The translations under genes were made by a program, and so were the position numbers. This document shows positions 1 through 13,894 of a stretch of 64,000 nucleotides of DNA, piece by piece. How positions within the stretch are numbered: position 1 is the first letter of the stretch; each line of letters begins with the position of its first letter. Source of the DNA: Rutidosis leptorrhynchoides (taxonomy: Eukaryota; Streptophyta; Magnoliopsida; Asterales; Asteraceae); the NCBI RefSeq assembly GCF_046630445.1, contig NC_092339.1, positions 312,603,501 to 312,667,500 on the forward strand, written 5' to 3'. Below the pieces are notes generated by a model, which was not told where the DNA came from, did no database searches, and worked only from the letters and a program-made list of their open reading frames with translations.

Positions 1-317
1 GTATTTTGTAGTAAAAATACATATGACGATAATAAACAACTGAACAATGCAGGGTTGGCCTCGGATTCACGAACCTATATCATTTGTATATTCATTAATA
101 CATATAGTCGTAATCGATTAAATATATATATATAACTGTTGATAGAGTTAAGTTAAATATATTTTTATATAGGGATTACTTGTTTGTAATTAATAATTAT
201 GATAATACTAAATGATGGTACTAATATAGTTAATAAATATAACTAACTTAATAATGCTAACGATATAACATGTATTAATGTTAATAATAATAACAATTTA
301 CTTATCATAATAAATAC

Positions 318-349
<32 letters not shown>

Positions 350-359
350 TAGTATTAGC

Positions 360-442
<83 letters not shown>

Positions 443-718
443 GAGTTCAACCTTGAAGAAAAAACTCAAAAAGAATTCCACCACCGGGACTCGAACCCTC
501 GACCTCTTGAAAACCCTGAAAACACCCAACACCACTCGATCTAGTCTGCTTTTCTGATTGAACTTGTAACCCATTTATATATATATCCGTTCTATCAGTC
601 CAACTCTAATTTATAATACGGCCCAATAATTAAATTCCCTAAGATTGCACTAGTTCATCCTACAATGATTCGGCCCAACAATAGTCAAGCCCAACTAGCA
701 GCCCAAGAAGGATTCTGC

Positions 719-761
<43 letters not shown>

Positions 762-2376
762 CCCGCCTAGTATCAAACCCATGATCTCACGTTACATTCC
801 CCTACATCCAAACCGTTCATCTATCTGTTTCAATTCTATTTAAATACATAAACTAATTCATTTAACCCATTATTTTTGTCATCTCCTCCATCATCTACAA
901 CATCGTCATCTTCAACATCGATCTCCATCATCATCATAATGACACCATTATCATGACATCATCATTGTTTCATCATCAATCTAATAATGTATTCGTAATC
1001 TTCGTGGTCAAAATTAAGAAACCTAAACCGTGGCCCAATATCGTGGCCCAATATCAAAATAATGATAAGTCCACTTAAAGTGTGTTTGGCTAAAAAAAAA
1101 TGAAACATAAATCCAACAGCAGCCCGATCCAACATCAATTATGTGGGTTTGTTTTGGGTAAAATCGAAAGGCAGGAATAAATACGAGAAAAAAAATATAT
1201 AACGTGTGTACTCTTCATTATTTCAGTCGTCTTTTTAGTGACATAAACATCACCATCATCGTTCTTTCAAACCAGAATAGAATTCAGTAGTGCAGCAGCA
1301 CTATTTGAAACGAGTAATAGTTGCAGTATATCGATGGTTGTTTGGGTTGCATGGTGTTCGCCGACAAAAAAAAATATAGTGATGGCGGTTTGAGGTGGTT
1401 TGGTGCTCGACCTGAACCACATCAGAAAGTGAGAGAAGGAAGTAATGCAACAGCAAAATAGTGGCATCACAAAGGTGTTTGGGTCTTGGTTGTTGATTGC
1501 CAAAAGAAAAAGAAAAAAAAATTAATAACGATGGTGGAGTGTCCATTGCTAAACAGTTAAAATATAAAAGTGTAATCTTGTACCGACACTTTACACGGGG
1601 CGTGTCCATTGCTAAACAGTTAAAATATAAAAGTGTCCCTAAAAATCCCAAATTTTTAGGTTAAATATATTTAATTATTTCACTCATTAACTGTTTGAAA
1701 CCTGATCAAAAAGGTTCAATAATTATTTATTTTCTGTTCCAATTTATATGTACGGAGTGCTAATATTAAATCTTAAAAAGGTAAAAATATTTTTGACAAA
1801 TCTAAAATCTTCGAAATCAATTTGCAGTCCAACTTTTATTTCAATCAATCATGAACGTGTATTATATCTATATTAAAACTAACGAAACGTCAACCGAGTG
1901 TTACTGACGTTTACCAATTAAGCTCGAAATCATTCATTTTCCATTCTCTCTCTCTCTCTAAATATAATCAGTTTTAAATAACCAATCTTTTCACATAAAT
2001 ATATATTATATATTTCTAACCAAATATATTTAATATTATTTTAAATATTTACAAGTACTATTTATATACATATTTATATATATATTTTGTAATAGTAGTT
2101 TTCATTATAACGCATATTATTTTACATATTTACTTCTACTGATTAAATTGAATTTTTACTATTCCAAATTATTATATATACTTATTTTTATATATTTATA
2201 TATACATATTTATTTACAAACAAGTGTTCGTGAATCGTCGGACATAGTCAAAGGTCAAATGCATTCATGCAAATTGTTCCAAAATTTTGAGACTCAACTC
2301 TACAGACTTTGCTTATTGTATCGAAATCATGTAAAGATTAAGTTTAAATTTAGTCGGAAATTCCCGGGTCGTCACA
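1..2376 (-). mobile_element. Element B, 3' LTR (left part off window)
   Basis: This is the downstream LTR of a minus-strand Ty3/gypsy-type element. Read on the minus strand it starts TGTGACGACCCGGG at 2376, directly after a PPT-like stretch. It matches 16198-19302 almost throughout, so about 850 bp should lie left of the window. The two copies differ at roughly 1% of sites by eye, in microsatellite lengths and by one block of about 0.5 kb. It contains a TAA array (361-438), an AT array (721-758) and an embedded SINE-like module. Confidence 0.85.
311..556 (-). repeat. tRNA-derived SINE-like module inside LTR of B
   Basis: On the minus strand an A-box-like TAGATCGAGTGGT (531-543) and a perfect B-box-like GGTTCGAGTCCC (485-496) lie about 35 nt apart, as in tRNA-derived SINEs. 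The module ends in a long TTA/TAA array (311-438) that looks like its 3' tail. The same module is present in the other LTR at about 16510-16765. Its outer ends are not defined. Confidence 0.5.
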
Positions 2377-4639
2377 GTACCTACCCGTTAAAGAAATTTC
2401 GTCCCGAAATTTGAGTGGGGTGGTCATGGCTAATAATAAAAATGTTTTCATGACTCATATGAGCTGATAGATAGAGTTTTATTACTATTGAGTAATAAAG
2501 GTAAAATAATTCGATTATTCGAAAAGTACGAATGAAGTTATCACCAAAGAGTGAAATAGGAAAGTAAAGATTTGTCTTAACTTTTGACAGAGTCAGGGTT
2601 GTATTCCGGAGTTCAAGGGATTTAAAGAAAATCTTCGAAATCTAAAAAATTTGATTCTTCGGCGAGTAAAGAAATTAAGATCTCTATAATTAAATACGGT
2701 GATCTGCCTCGATTACTCTGTCTGATATTTCCACTATAAATTAAGCTCTTTCGTTCCATTATTCTCACAATTCATATACTTTCTTTCTTAATTCATACAT
2801 CCAAAAGATTGCGAAAATGCTTAATCCAGTTCTAATCCTTGTCCTTATCCTTACTATCGTAACAATCATTCTCCTTTTCCAACTTCCACTCGAAGAATCT
2901 GCTTACTTCTACTTTGTTCTTGGGGTTATAGTGTTTTTAATTCTCCCGTGTCTTTATGTTGCGATAAACATTGATATACACGGTTTGTAATTTATGCATT
3001 GTTATCGGGCTTTATACCTCTCCTTATATTTCAATGTCCCCCTTTCTGTTTCCTATAATCATTGTCATCCACAGTTAATACTCCCTCCTATTTGCTGCGA
3101 TTTATACTCTAATTTCTATTTCAGAGCTTTGTCCCTTCGTTTCTTCTTCTGGCGATTTGGCATCTCTTGTAATAGTCCAGAATTCGCAGATATAAGTTTC
3201 AGAATGAACATTATTAATGTTCTAAATAAGAAGGAACGTAATAGCACGATTTGATTTGTCAAATTACCAGATTCACTGAGAATAATACTATCAAGAATAT
3301 ACTTTCTTGATATGTTCAGAAGTTAAGCAGAATGACAGAGTTATGTAACATGGCACATGATGACGTTATGATCTGTGAATCATCACGTCCCATTAGAAAC
3401 TCAGCATGACTTACTGTAATATAATCACGTTGATCAAGTGTCATTATATTATACTAACTCATGCATCAATTCCCAACATTACTTCAATAACATTCATATT
3501 TTAAGCTCGAAAGTTTACAGAATATAGAAACTAACAGTTTCTATATGATGTAATACTGATAGCACGAAGAGATTAATGATTTCAGATAAGAATAATTATA
3601 AAAATATCTTCAGAAATATGTAGGATATTTATAATGATAGCTACGATGATATCTTGGAATTTCTAATATCGAAGGATGATGGAAACTATTGTCCGCAAGG
3701 GTTTAGAGTAAGGAGTAAGATATTCGCTAAAGACTTCAGCAGGCATTGAATCATTTGGATTCTTTGAAGTTAAACTTATTCTTTGTGATTTGTCCACGGT
3801 TTCCTTCAAAGTTTCGCATAATCCATTTTCCAGTTCCAACTTTTCTGAGCTTTTCCAACATATTATTCTTTATCATCAAACTTCCGATGATTAAAGTCGT
3901 TTACGATTGTCTATGGTTTCTGCGCTTCATTCAGCTTTTTCAACATTCAGAGTATTGATTTGTGACTGAGTGCTTTTCAGAATTTCAGAATGAGAGATCA
4001 TAATTCTAAGAGATAAATGTCATACATATAACTGTTGATGTAGATATGCTGTGAGTTTTCAAAGTACTGATTACTGATTCCCGGTAATTGGTATGTCAGT
4101 TCTCGTTACAAGATGCGGATGAGTACATGATGAGACTTCAATAGATAAATATAGTGATTTGTCGGAGAGATTTAAACCTAGGAGCAACGAGGTTGCTGGT
4201 ACGTCTGCTGGTATTATGATGGAATATAAAAGGTTTTCCGGTAACAATAAAAGAGTACGCATATATATCAAGGTTATATTAAGGTTGTTTTGAATGAAAA
4301 GTCGAAGTTGACTTACTGGAGCTGTGACAAAGTCGGCCAATTTGAAAAGATATTTGAAAAGTTATTTTCGGTAATAATAACGTTAAAGGAATTAGCACAG
4401 TTACGCGTTAAACGTTTACTCAGTTTTCGAGAGTTTTCAGGTGCATAACTATATGCATAAATCTTTCCTTCCGTAGATGAAGTGCGGTTGGTTCATCCTC
4501 TCGATTGAGGTGTTTTCGAGAATCATGAAAGGTTTGAACGCAGATTATAATTATCAAGATACAAATGAAGTTTAAGATGAAATCAAGTGGCAAACTTGAA
4601 GAATTGTTTAGTTTCATATGCTATAAACAATATTTTAAT

Positions 4640-5140
4640 TCATTTTAATTGTCCAATGTTATTAGTCCTCAGTCGATAGTCCACAGATGACAGATCAATA
4701 ATTCATATATAGTTTAATATATAATATTCGAATTAATTAATACATATCGTGACCCGTGTACATGTCTCAGACTTGATCACAACTCAAAGTATATATATTA
4801 TTATAGAATCAACCTCAACCCTGTATAGAGAACTCGATCATTACTGTATATAGAGTGTCTATGGTGATTCTAAATAATATATATATATGCGTCGATATGA
4901 TATGTCAAAACTTTGTAAACGTGTCCCGATATTTAAAGTGCGTAAAATAAATAACAGAAATTAAATGACGATAAATAAAGTGCGTAAAGTAAATAACGGA
5001 AATTAAATGACGATAAATAAAATTGCGAGAATGTAAATTGCGATAATTAAATTGCGATAAATAAATTGCAATACGGAATTAACAGTTAGCTAGGAACAGT
5101 TAGCTAGGATTTTGTTAGCGTGGATTCTTAACAATATTTC
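4640..5140. repeat. Foreign-looking segment within B
   Basis: This stretch has no clear counterpart in the otherwise collinear internal region of A. It carries repeated phrases such as GCGTAAAATAAAT and TTAAATGACGATAA that also occur in solo LTR F (about 32818-32905). It is probably a fragment of another LTR element inserted in B. Ends were not resolved and no TSD was seen. Confidence 0.35.
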
Positions 5141-5375
5141 TCATAGTTAACTTGTTTGTTTCTAACAAATTTTATTTTTTTCCAATGTTTTCTTCATTAT
5201 GCCACTTGTTGGATTCTGATAGGTCAGAATTCAAATATGAAATTGAATGAAACTGGTTATTTTGTGGTGAACGGATTTGTATATCGGTGGTTATAAATAG
5301 GATAGTAAATGATTGTTGAATCAGTTTCGAAGAATGTATAGTATAACTTATTAATGTGAAATCTAAATATCCTTT

Positions 5376-5395
5376 GGGTATTACCTACCCGTTAA
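5376..5395 (-). promoter_or_regulatory. Internal PPT-side-like motif, element B
   Basis: On the minus strand this reads TTAACGGGTAGGTAATACCC, the same core as the stretch just before the 3' LTRs of A and B. GGGTA and TACCC can pair around a GGTAA loop. Equivalent copies lie at 10292-10311 (A) and 52282-52301 (H). Its function is unknown. Confidence 0.5.
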
Positions 5396-5689
5396 AATAT
5401 TTTCACCATTAACAGTTTGTACAAGAGTATTTTTAATTACATTCTTTATGAAAAAATATATATACCTATATATTTTCTTTAGATGTAATCATGGATTTAA
5501 TGAGTCAATATGATATTAAACTCATTTGATTTACCGTTAGAACAATAATATATAATCTCTAAAACATCAGAGATTACATAATCGCTATGTCGAACGAAGA
5601 TAAATAATGTAGAATGATTCGTAGAATGATGATTATGCTTGAGGTACAGATTGAGATGTTGAGGCGTGTGATGTTGAAACTTGGGTTGT

Positions 5690-6130
5690 TGGTGGTACTG
5701 GTGGTGCCGGTGCTGTTGCTGAAGCTGGTAGGTTTTGCACCACTTTTTTCAAATTGATTATTCGAGCGCGAAGTTCGTTGACTTCTTCTATTATTCTGGG
5801 ATGATTGTTGGTCGGACGAGCGGATGAATAAGGTTTAGAATCTGAGTTATGATATAGTCGTGGCGAGATATTCGAGAAATGAGGGTGAAAATGGTGTTAC
5901 GAACAGGTTCGCCGGTAAGTGCTTCAGGTTCTTCGCCAAGAGGTAAATTCGGTTGGTGGAAGGGATCGCCTTCTTCGCGTCTCTATTGATGAAGTCGACT
6001 ACGAAACCTTCAGATGAATTGGGGATGACTGATTGGTTGATTCATTCTGGTGACGCTGATAGGTGAAACTCCATATCGGAATGGCTGTCAGAATCCGAGA
6101 AATTCGAACTGATTGAGGGATTCATCTCGT
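5690..6130 (-). pseudogene. Accessory ORF remnant of element B
   Basis: This is the reverse-strand counterpart of the small ORF at 8811-9245 in element A; for example, the DNA coding CPLGEEPEALTGEP is recognisable near 5900-5940. It is broken. It occupies the same place relative to the primer-binding-site end as in A and is the only protein-coding trace seen in B. Confidence 0.55.
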
Positions 6131-6163
6131 ACGATCAGATGAAGGATTTTCGATAAGAAATAG

Positions 6164-7282
6164 TGTGACGACCCGAAAATTTCCGACCAAATTTAAACTT
6201 TAATCTTTATATTATTCCGACACGATAAGCAAAGTTTGTTAAGTTAAATCTATAGAATTTTAAACTGTGTTCATACATTCATTATAACCTCGGCCAAATT
6301 CCGACGATTCACGAACCGTTATATATAAATAGATATGCATATGTATATATATATTATAACTTGAGAATATTAATAAAGTATTAAACGTATAATACTTTAC
6401 ACGAACGTATTTGTTTCAATATGATTTTTGACGAAATTAAAAAATATACATATTAAATGATTGAATTATCAGAAACATTGAATTATGATTACAAGTCCCT
6501 GTTGAGAGATCCACTATGATTTGAGAAAATCTATTCCTCTTAACGATATTTAGAATAATTTGTAAAGCTATTTACGAAAGTTAGACAAAAGTTAGTGGAG
6601 AATTGGTTTCCATAATATTCTATTAATATATTTTCAAATGTACAAAGACGTTTTTAGTTTAAAAAGAACTTTATTATTAAAACGTATATAACTTTTATAA
6701 AAATCTAAAATCACTTTTGACAACTCATCACTTAACCAGTATAATAAATATAACGTTATTTATATTTTATTTCATTAAATATATATAACGATTTAAATTA
6801 ATATTATATATATTTATACGCGTATTATATATATATAGTTTTTATACTTTTACTATACTTTAACTTTACCTTTACTTTACTTTTACTTTACTTTAACTTT
6901 AATAATTCACTTTAATAATTCACTTTAATAATTCATACTTTAATAATTCACTTTAATAATTCATATTTTAATAATTCACTTTAATAATTCATACTTTAAT
7001 AATTTACTTTAATAATTCATACTTTAATAATTCACTTTAATAATTTACTTTAATAATTCATACTTTAATAATTCACTTTAATAATTCATACTTTAATAAT
7101 TCACTTTAATAATTCATACTTTAATAATTCACTTTAATAATTCATACTTTAATAATTCACTTTAATAATTCATACTTTAATAATTCACTTTAATAATTCA
7201 AAAATCTATTATAAATAGAATTCAATAGGTTTCATTATTTCATAGAAACTTGAAAATATATTTCTCTAAACTCTCTCAATCG

Positions 7283-7340
<58 letters not shown>

Positions 7341-8422
7341 TTTTTCTCTGTATTATTTCAAGATATTATTAGTATACATAAAATATTACGACGGAGTGCT
7401 GTCCGAGTGATTTCAAAATAGTTTTTTTTGAATGAGTCGAAGCTAAGGAAATTATGGGTTATAGCTATGGAGGTGATGGGTATGGTTCATGGGTATGCTC
7501 GTAAGGTCAATCTAGTGTTTATCATCTCCGTTGCGTCTACATACTTTCCTGCAATATTGAATCTCAATATTGATACGTTCGTGAATCCGAGGCCAACCTT
7601 GCACTTGTTAAATGACGTTATATGTATTTTTACTACGAAATACAGTATGGTGAGTTTCATTTGCTCCCTTTTATATATATTTTTGGGACTGAGAATACAT
7701 GCGCTGTTTTTATAAATGTTTTACGAAATAGACACAAGTACTAAAACTAATTCTACGTGGGTTTAAATCAGAAATATACCCTTAGCTTGGTAACATTAAA
7801 CTACTTGTCTATGTACGGTAGGCGCGAATCCTAAAGATAGATCTATTGGGCCTGACAAACCCCATCCTGACTATGGGATACTTTAGTACTTCGAGGTTAT
7901 TTTAAACACACCTGATCTGGTGTACTTCAGAGGGTAAAACATGAACGTTAAGGCTTGTTACCGGGTGCCTACAACTTATAGAATACTTTTATACACTTGC
8001 GAGTGTACATATATTTATAAACGGAAATCTTGTGGTCTATTAATATATTGAAATAATTGTTATGATAAACCTATGAACTCACCAACCTTTTGGTTGACAC
8101 TTTAAAGCATGTTTATTCTCAGGTATTAAAGAAATCTTCCGCTGTGCATTAGCTCATTTTAAGGATAATATTTGGAGTCATTCATGGCATATTTTGAAAG
8201 ACGTTGCATTCGAGTCATTGAGTTCATCAAGATTATTATTAAGCCAATTATAGTTGGATGTATTATGAAATGGTGTGCATGCCGTCAACTTTCATTGTAA
8301 AGAAAGCTTGTCTTTTAAAAACGAATGCAATGTTTGTAAAATGTATCATATAGAGGTCAAATACCTCGCGATGTAATCAACTATTATGAATCGTTTATAA
8401 TGTATATAAACGGGTCCTTTCA
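6164..8422 (+). repeat. Element A 5' LTR
   Basis: It starts TGTGACGACCC and ends TCCTTTCA, directly before the PBS. It contains an array of a 14 bp unit close to CTTTAATAATTCAT (about 6885-7200) and an AT array (7285-7331). A 95-codon open frame at 7428-7715 recurs unchanged in frame in the 3' LTR, but the LTRs are too alike for that to be evidence of coding. Confidence 0.9.
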
Positions 8423-8424
8423 GT

Positions 8425-8442
8425 TGGTATCAGAGCGGTGGT
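8425..8442 (+). promoter_or_regulatory. Primer binding site, element A
   Basis: TGGTATCAGAGC, the usual match to the 3' end of initiator tRNA-Met, begins 2 bp after the LTR. The following text (GGTGGTCTTAGCGAACC) is also kept in B (minus strand, about 15305-15345) and H (about 51425-51455), tying the three together. Confidence 0.85.
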
Positions 8443-8810
8443 CTTAGCGAACCAGGTCTGCATTAGTGTGTCTAACTGATAGTCTTTAGGATGCATTAGT
8501 GAGTCTGGACTTCGACCGTGTCTGCATGTCAAAAGTTTTGCTCATCATTTTTGTCGGAAATTACCTGCTTATCATTCTTAGTCTAGACACATCTTATTGC
8601 ATTGATTGCATGAATAGTGTATAGACAAAATTCATATCTTAGCGTATCTGCTAATTCATATCTTAGCATATCTGTTACTGTAAACTTTGTCTAACATATT
8701 CCGTAAATTCCTCCGTTATCTACGAAACCTTTTGTTCTATATAATTAGAATACCACCCGATAGCCAAAAAATCATTTCATATCGAAAAATTCTTTATTCA
8801 ATCGTACGAA

Positions 8811-9245
8811 ATGGAATTCGTCATTAGTTCAAGTCCCTCGGATTCTGAAATGGAATCCCACTCAAGTTCCGAAAGCAGTGTGACCGGAATGGATCAACAA
8901 ATTAGTCATCATCTATTCTGGATGAATTGGGGATGGGTTCGTAGCATCCTTAATCATTGGAGACAAGAAGAAGGTGATCCCTTCCATCCACCACATTGCC
9001 CTCTTGGCGAAGAACCTGAAGCACTTACCGGCGAACCTATCCGAAACACCATTTTCTCTCTTATTTCTAGAGTATCTCGTCACGATTACATACTACACCA
9101 AATTCTAGATTTTATTTATCTGCTCGTCCGAACCGACAATCACCCCGATGTAATAGAAGAAGTCAATGAGCTTGGCGCTCGGGTAGTGGCTTTAGAGAAT
9201 ATGGTGCAAAGGTTACAAACACCAGCAGCAGCACCAGCAGCATAA
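8811..9245 (+). CDS. Accessory ORF of element A (unknown function)
   Basis: A 144-codon open frame begins about 390 bp after the PBS and is the only long frame in the internal region. The N-terminus is Ser/Asp/Glu-rich (SPSDSEMESHSSSESS). The middle holds tryptophans (FWMNWGW, near residue 40) and a proline-rich PHCPLGEEPEALTGEP. The C-terminus (about residues 118-140) looks like a short coiled coil ending in an Ala/Pro tail. I recognise no gag zinc knuckle, protease or RT. A broken homologue exists in B, and H carries an acidic ORF (51615-52085) in the same place. It could be a diverged gag-leader or regulatory protein, or a chance frame; the sharing between elements argues mildly against chance. 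Confidence 0.5.
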   Translation: MEFVISSSPSDSEMESHSSSESSVTGMDQQISHHLFWMNWGWVRSILNHWRQEEGDPFHPPHCPLGEEPEALTGEPIRNTIFSLISRVSRHDYILHQILDFIYLLVRTDNHPDVIEEVNELGARVVALENMVQRLQTPAAAPAA

Positions 9246-12200
9246 ACAGTACCACCATCAGCAACACCAACAGTACCATCACCACCACCAACAACAACAT
9301 CCACATCCCACACCACAACATCACAATCTGTATCTCAAACATCAACGTCATACGCCCTGTAAATATCCAGGAATATCAACAACAACAAACGATGAAGTAT
9401 TAATTCATAAACTTCATTGAAGATATATCTCTGCGGCAGTTATGTAATCTCCAAAATCTTAGAGATTATTTAATTCTGACCATAAATCGGATGAGTGAAC
9501 GGAGATGGTAGAGTAGAAACTTTGATTGAAAATGGTGTACGATTTACAAGCTAGAATTGTTTTACCAACAGCATCAACAGGACCGTAGCATCATCAACAC
9601 AGTCAGTGCCGTCAGTATCGTCAGAATCAACAGCACCTGTAATATCACAAACTCTGTCAGTTCAAGAATCATTGTGGACATCATTACGAATCAACAACAA
9701 ATATATTGTATCAACGAGTTATGAAGTATTAACTCATTTCCAATCGAAAGATTTATATGTATATTTTATATGTATAAATTTTTAAACCATAATAAATCTT
9801 CCTGTACTAAGCTATTATGTGTGAATCTTAACTACTCAGTTAATTCATATTACAAATATGCAATGATGTACGTCCTTCGTCCGCAACTTAACCATCGTTA
9901 ATTACAATCTCTGTCTCAATTCAATAAAATTCCAATTTATAATAAATCAAGTGTATTATTCGAATATATGTTTGATTTTACACTTTCATCATCGATGTAC
10001 TCGAAACTTTTCAAATAACATCATTCGTACCTTGCGAAGTTCACAAGAATTTCACGAAAACCAACAAATAACAAAGTAATGATTCATAATTTCAATATTA
10101 TTGAAGAAATACTTATGCAATTTATAAAGTTTTAGGGATTACTCAATTCTAGTTCCAACCATAAAACAAATGAGTTTAATTTAATATTAACTCATTAAAT
10201 CTATATTACATATAAAGAAAATATACACATACATTTTCATAAAGACTGTAATAAACTTCTTTTGTACAAAATATTAATTGTGAAATTTTTTTTAACGGGT
10301 AGGTAATACCCGAGAGATATATAAATTCACAATTAATATATTACATTTTTCAAAACTGATTCAGCAATCATCAACTATACTCCCTACTTTCACAACAATA
10401 TCCATTCTTTCATATAAATCAAAACAATCATACTCATTCAAATTCAATTACATATTCTGATTTTGAAATTGCATAATTCAATTCGAAACATAACCAGTAT
10501 CATCACTCTTAGATTCCTATATCTTTCAAAGCTATACTTTGACTTCAAAACTGTGTTAGAACATCATATGTATTAACGATTACAATATGTGCTCAAACCC
10601 TTCGAAATTCCTGAAGACACTTCAACTAAGGAACAATTGAGATGATGATCCAACCACATGTTACCCACAGTTATACACCTGAAAAACTCTCAAAACCCAA
10701 GTCATAGTTCGATACATATCCGTGTTAGACCCTTTGGCATTTACCAGCTAAAATAACTTTTCAATTCCGTTTCAAAATAGACAGTTTTGTCACAGCTCCA
10801 GCAAGTCAACTTCGACTTCTCAATCAAAACAGTCTTATTATAACCTCGATAGATACGTTGCCCTTTCGCCAACGTTATCGGGGGAATCGTTTATATTCAC
10901 CACATTAGCAATAAACTTACCAACAACTTCACTGATCTTTGACTTTAAAAAAAAAAAAAACATTATAATTATCGAAACCCTATCATATATTCATTCGTAC
11001 CTTATAACAAGAATTGCCATACCAATTATTGAGAATCAGCAATCAGTATTTTGAAACCTCACAGCATGTCTACATCAACAATTACATATACACACAACGT
11101 CTACCTCCAAGACTTACATTCTTTGAATGAGAAATTTCTGAAAAACACCCTAAACTGCGAACCAGTTCTCAAAATTTTGAAAAATGCTGATGAAGCAACA
11201 AAAACTGTAAACGACCTTAACAGTAAAAAGTTGGATGATAAAGGATAGTATATTGGCAAAGCTCAGAAAAAGAGAAGCTTTGGAACTGGAAAACGGATTG
11301 AGCAAAGTATGAAGGAGGCTGTGGACAAATCACAAAGGCTGAACCTGCCTTCAAAGAATCCAAATGATTCAGTACTTGCTGAAGTCATTAATGAATATCT
11401 TGCTCCTAACTCTAAACCCCTGTGGACAATATCCTTCATCATCCTCTGATATTATACATTCTAAGATATCATCGTATCTTTCATTATAAATATCATCCAT
11501 ACTTCTGAAGATATTTTTATAATTATTCTTATCTGAAATCATTTACCTCTTCGCGCTATCTTTATTATATCATAAAAGAAACTATTTTAGTTTCTAAATT
11601 CTGAAACATTCGAGTTTAAAATAGGAATATTCTTGAAGAAGTGTTGGGAGCTAAAGCATGAGTTAGTATAATATAATGACACTTGATCAACGTGATTATA
11701 TTACAGTAATTCATGCTGAGTTTCTAAATGGAACATGATGATTCACATATCATAACGTCATCATGTGCTATGTTACATGACTCTTGTATTCTCTTTGATC
11801 TCTAAATATCAAGAAAATATTTCTTGATGATTCGGCCTTTTCCGAGGTATTCTGGTAATTTGACAAGTCAAGATCGTGCCATTATAATTTCCTTCCAGAA
11901 CATTAACAATGTTCATTCCGAAATTTATATCTGCGAATTCTGGACCATTACAAGCGGTGCTTAATCGCAAGATGAAGAAACGAAAGGACAAAGCTCCGAA
12001 CTAGAAATGGGAGTATAAATCATATCAAATAGAAGAGAGCATTAACTGTGGATAACAATGATTATAGAAGAAGCAAGGACTTTGAAATATAAGGGAAGAT
12101 ATAAAACCCAACAACAACCCAGAAATCACAAACCGTATATATCAATGCATATAGCAATATAAAGACACGGGAGAACTAAAAACACTATAAAACCAAGAGT

Positions 12201-12704
12201 ATAGTAGAAGTAAATAGATTCTTCCGGAGGCAGATAAAAAAGAAGAGCTACAGATATGAAAGTGAGGAGTATATCAAGAATCAGCACTGGATGAAGCATA
12301 TTGACAAATACTTTAAAATATGAGTTGAGAAGGTGTGAGTTGTAAGAAAACAAAGGAGGTGGATTTATAGTGAAATATCCGACAGAGAAATCAAAATGGA
12401 TTATCGCATTAATTCGAAGAGGATCATCATTTTCTTAATCACCGAATAATCAAATCCAATATAGATTACAAAGATTTTCTTTTCGGAGATCAATCATGAT
12501 GACGTCAAAAGATACGACGAATCACTATTATCTTATTACATTCATTTATGATAACTTCACTCACACGCTTCTAGTAATCGAATTATTTTACCCATGCTTC
12601 TTGAACATGATAAAACTCTATAATCGTTATAATAACATTCTCATTGTTAGTCATGACGACCTCTATTAAATTTCGGGGACGAAATTTCTTTAACGGGTAG
12701 GTAC
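9246..12704 (+). mobile_element. Element A internal non-coding region and PPT
   Basis: About 3.4 kb without recognisable retrotransposon domains. It holds CAN-type codon-like repeats just after the ORF (9250-9330), the motif TTAACGGGTAGGTAATACCC at 10292-10311, and the terminal PPT-like stretch (12670-12704) ending TTTAACGGGTAGGTAC directly before the 3' LTR. The short open frames here (for example 11051-11248 and 12126-12353 minus) are not supported as genes. Confidence 0.7.
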
Positions 12705-13813
12705 TGTGACGACCCGGAAATTTCCGACCAAATTTAAACTTTAATCTTTATATTATTCCGACACGATAAGCAAAGTTTGTTAAGTTAAATCTATAGAATT
12801 TTAAACTGTGTTCATACATTCATTATAACCTCGACCAAATTCCGACGATTCACGAACCGTTATATATAAATAGATATGTATATGTATATATATATATTAT
12901 AACTTGAGAATATTAATAAAGTATTAAACGTATAATACTTTACACGAACGTATTTGTTTCAATATGATTTTTGACGAAATTAAAAATATATATATATTAA
13001 ATGATTGAATTATCAGAAACATTGAATTATGATTACAAGTCTCTGTTGAGAGATCCACTATGATTTGAGAAAATCTATTCCTCTTAACGATATTTAGAAT
13101 AATTTGTAAAGCTATTTACGAAAGTTAGACAAAAGTTAGTGGAGAATTGGTTTCCATAATATTCTATTAATCTATTTTCAAATGTACAAAGACGTTTTTA
13201 GTTTAAAAAGAACTTTATTATTAAAACGTATATAACTTTTATAAAAATCTAAAATCACTTTTGACAACTCATCACTTAACCAGTATAATAAGTATAACGA
13301 TATTTATATTTTATTTCATTAAATATATATAACGATTTAAATTAATATTATATATATTTATACGCGTATTATATATACATAGTTTTTATACTTTTACTAT
13401 ACTTTAACTTTACATTTACTTTACTTTTACTTTACTTTAACTTTAATAATTTACTTTAATAATTCATACTTTAATAATTCACTTTAATAATTTATACTTT
13501 AATAATTCACTTTAATAATTCATACTTTAATAATTTACTTTAATAATTCATACTTTAATAATTCACTTTAATAATTCACTTTAATAATTCATACTTTAAT
13601 AATTCACTTTAATAATTCATACTTTAATAATTCACTTTAATAATTCATACTTTAATAATTCACTTTAATAATTCATACTTTAATAATTCACTTTAATAAT
13701 TCATACTTTAATAATTCACTTTAATAATTCAAAAATCTATTATAAATAGAATTCAATAGGTTTCATTATTTCATAGAAACTTGAAAATATATTTCTCTAA
13801 ACTCTCTCAATCG

Positions 13814-13894
<81 letters not shown>

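Larger units (their letters stand above)
2377..6163 (-). mobile_element. Element B, internal region, 3' part
   Basis: This is the internal region of the minus-strand element, from its polypurine side (2377-2412, next to the LTR) to the point where element A interrupts it. It is collinear in reverse with the internal region of A (8423-12704), so the two are related. No RT, RNase H or integrase was seen. It holds a remnant of the accessory ORF (about 5690-6130) and the conserved motif at 5376-5395. Bases 6159-6163 (AATAG) are the target duplication made by A. Confidence 0.8.

Noticed and set aside
485-543. A real tRNA gene
   Set aside because: A and B boxes are present but acceptor and anticodon stems do not form a full cloverleaf; SINE-like is the better reading.
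305-574. Minus-strand frame rich in Leu and Ile, also at 16499-16699
   Set aside because: It is translation of the TAA array and the SINE-like module; copy number differs between the LTRs.
6885-7200. CRISPR-like array
   Set aside because: Units are adjacent and low-complexity with no unique spacers, and the context is plant nuclear DNA; it is a minisatellite.
7428-7715. 95-codon frame repeated at 13977-14264
   Set aside because: Both lie in LTRs of one element that are about 99% alike, so shared openness is expected; no domain seen.
9250-9330. CAN-repeat coding extension after the A accessory ORF
   Set aside because: Simple repeat text outside the frame with no conserved domain.
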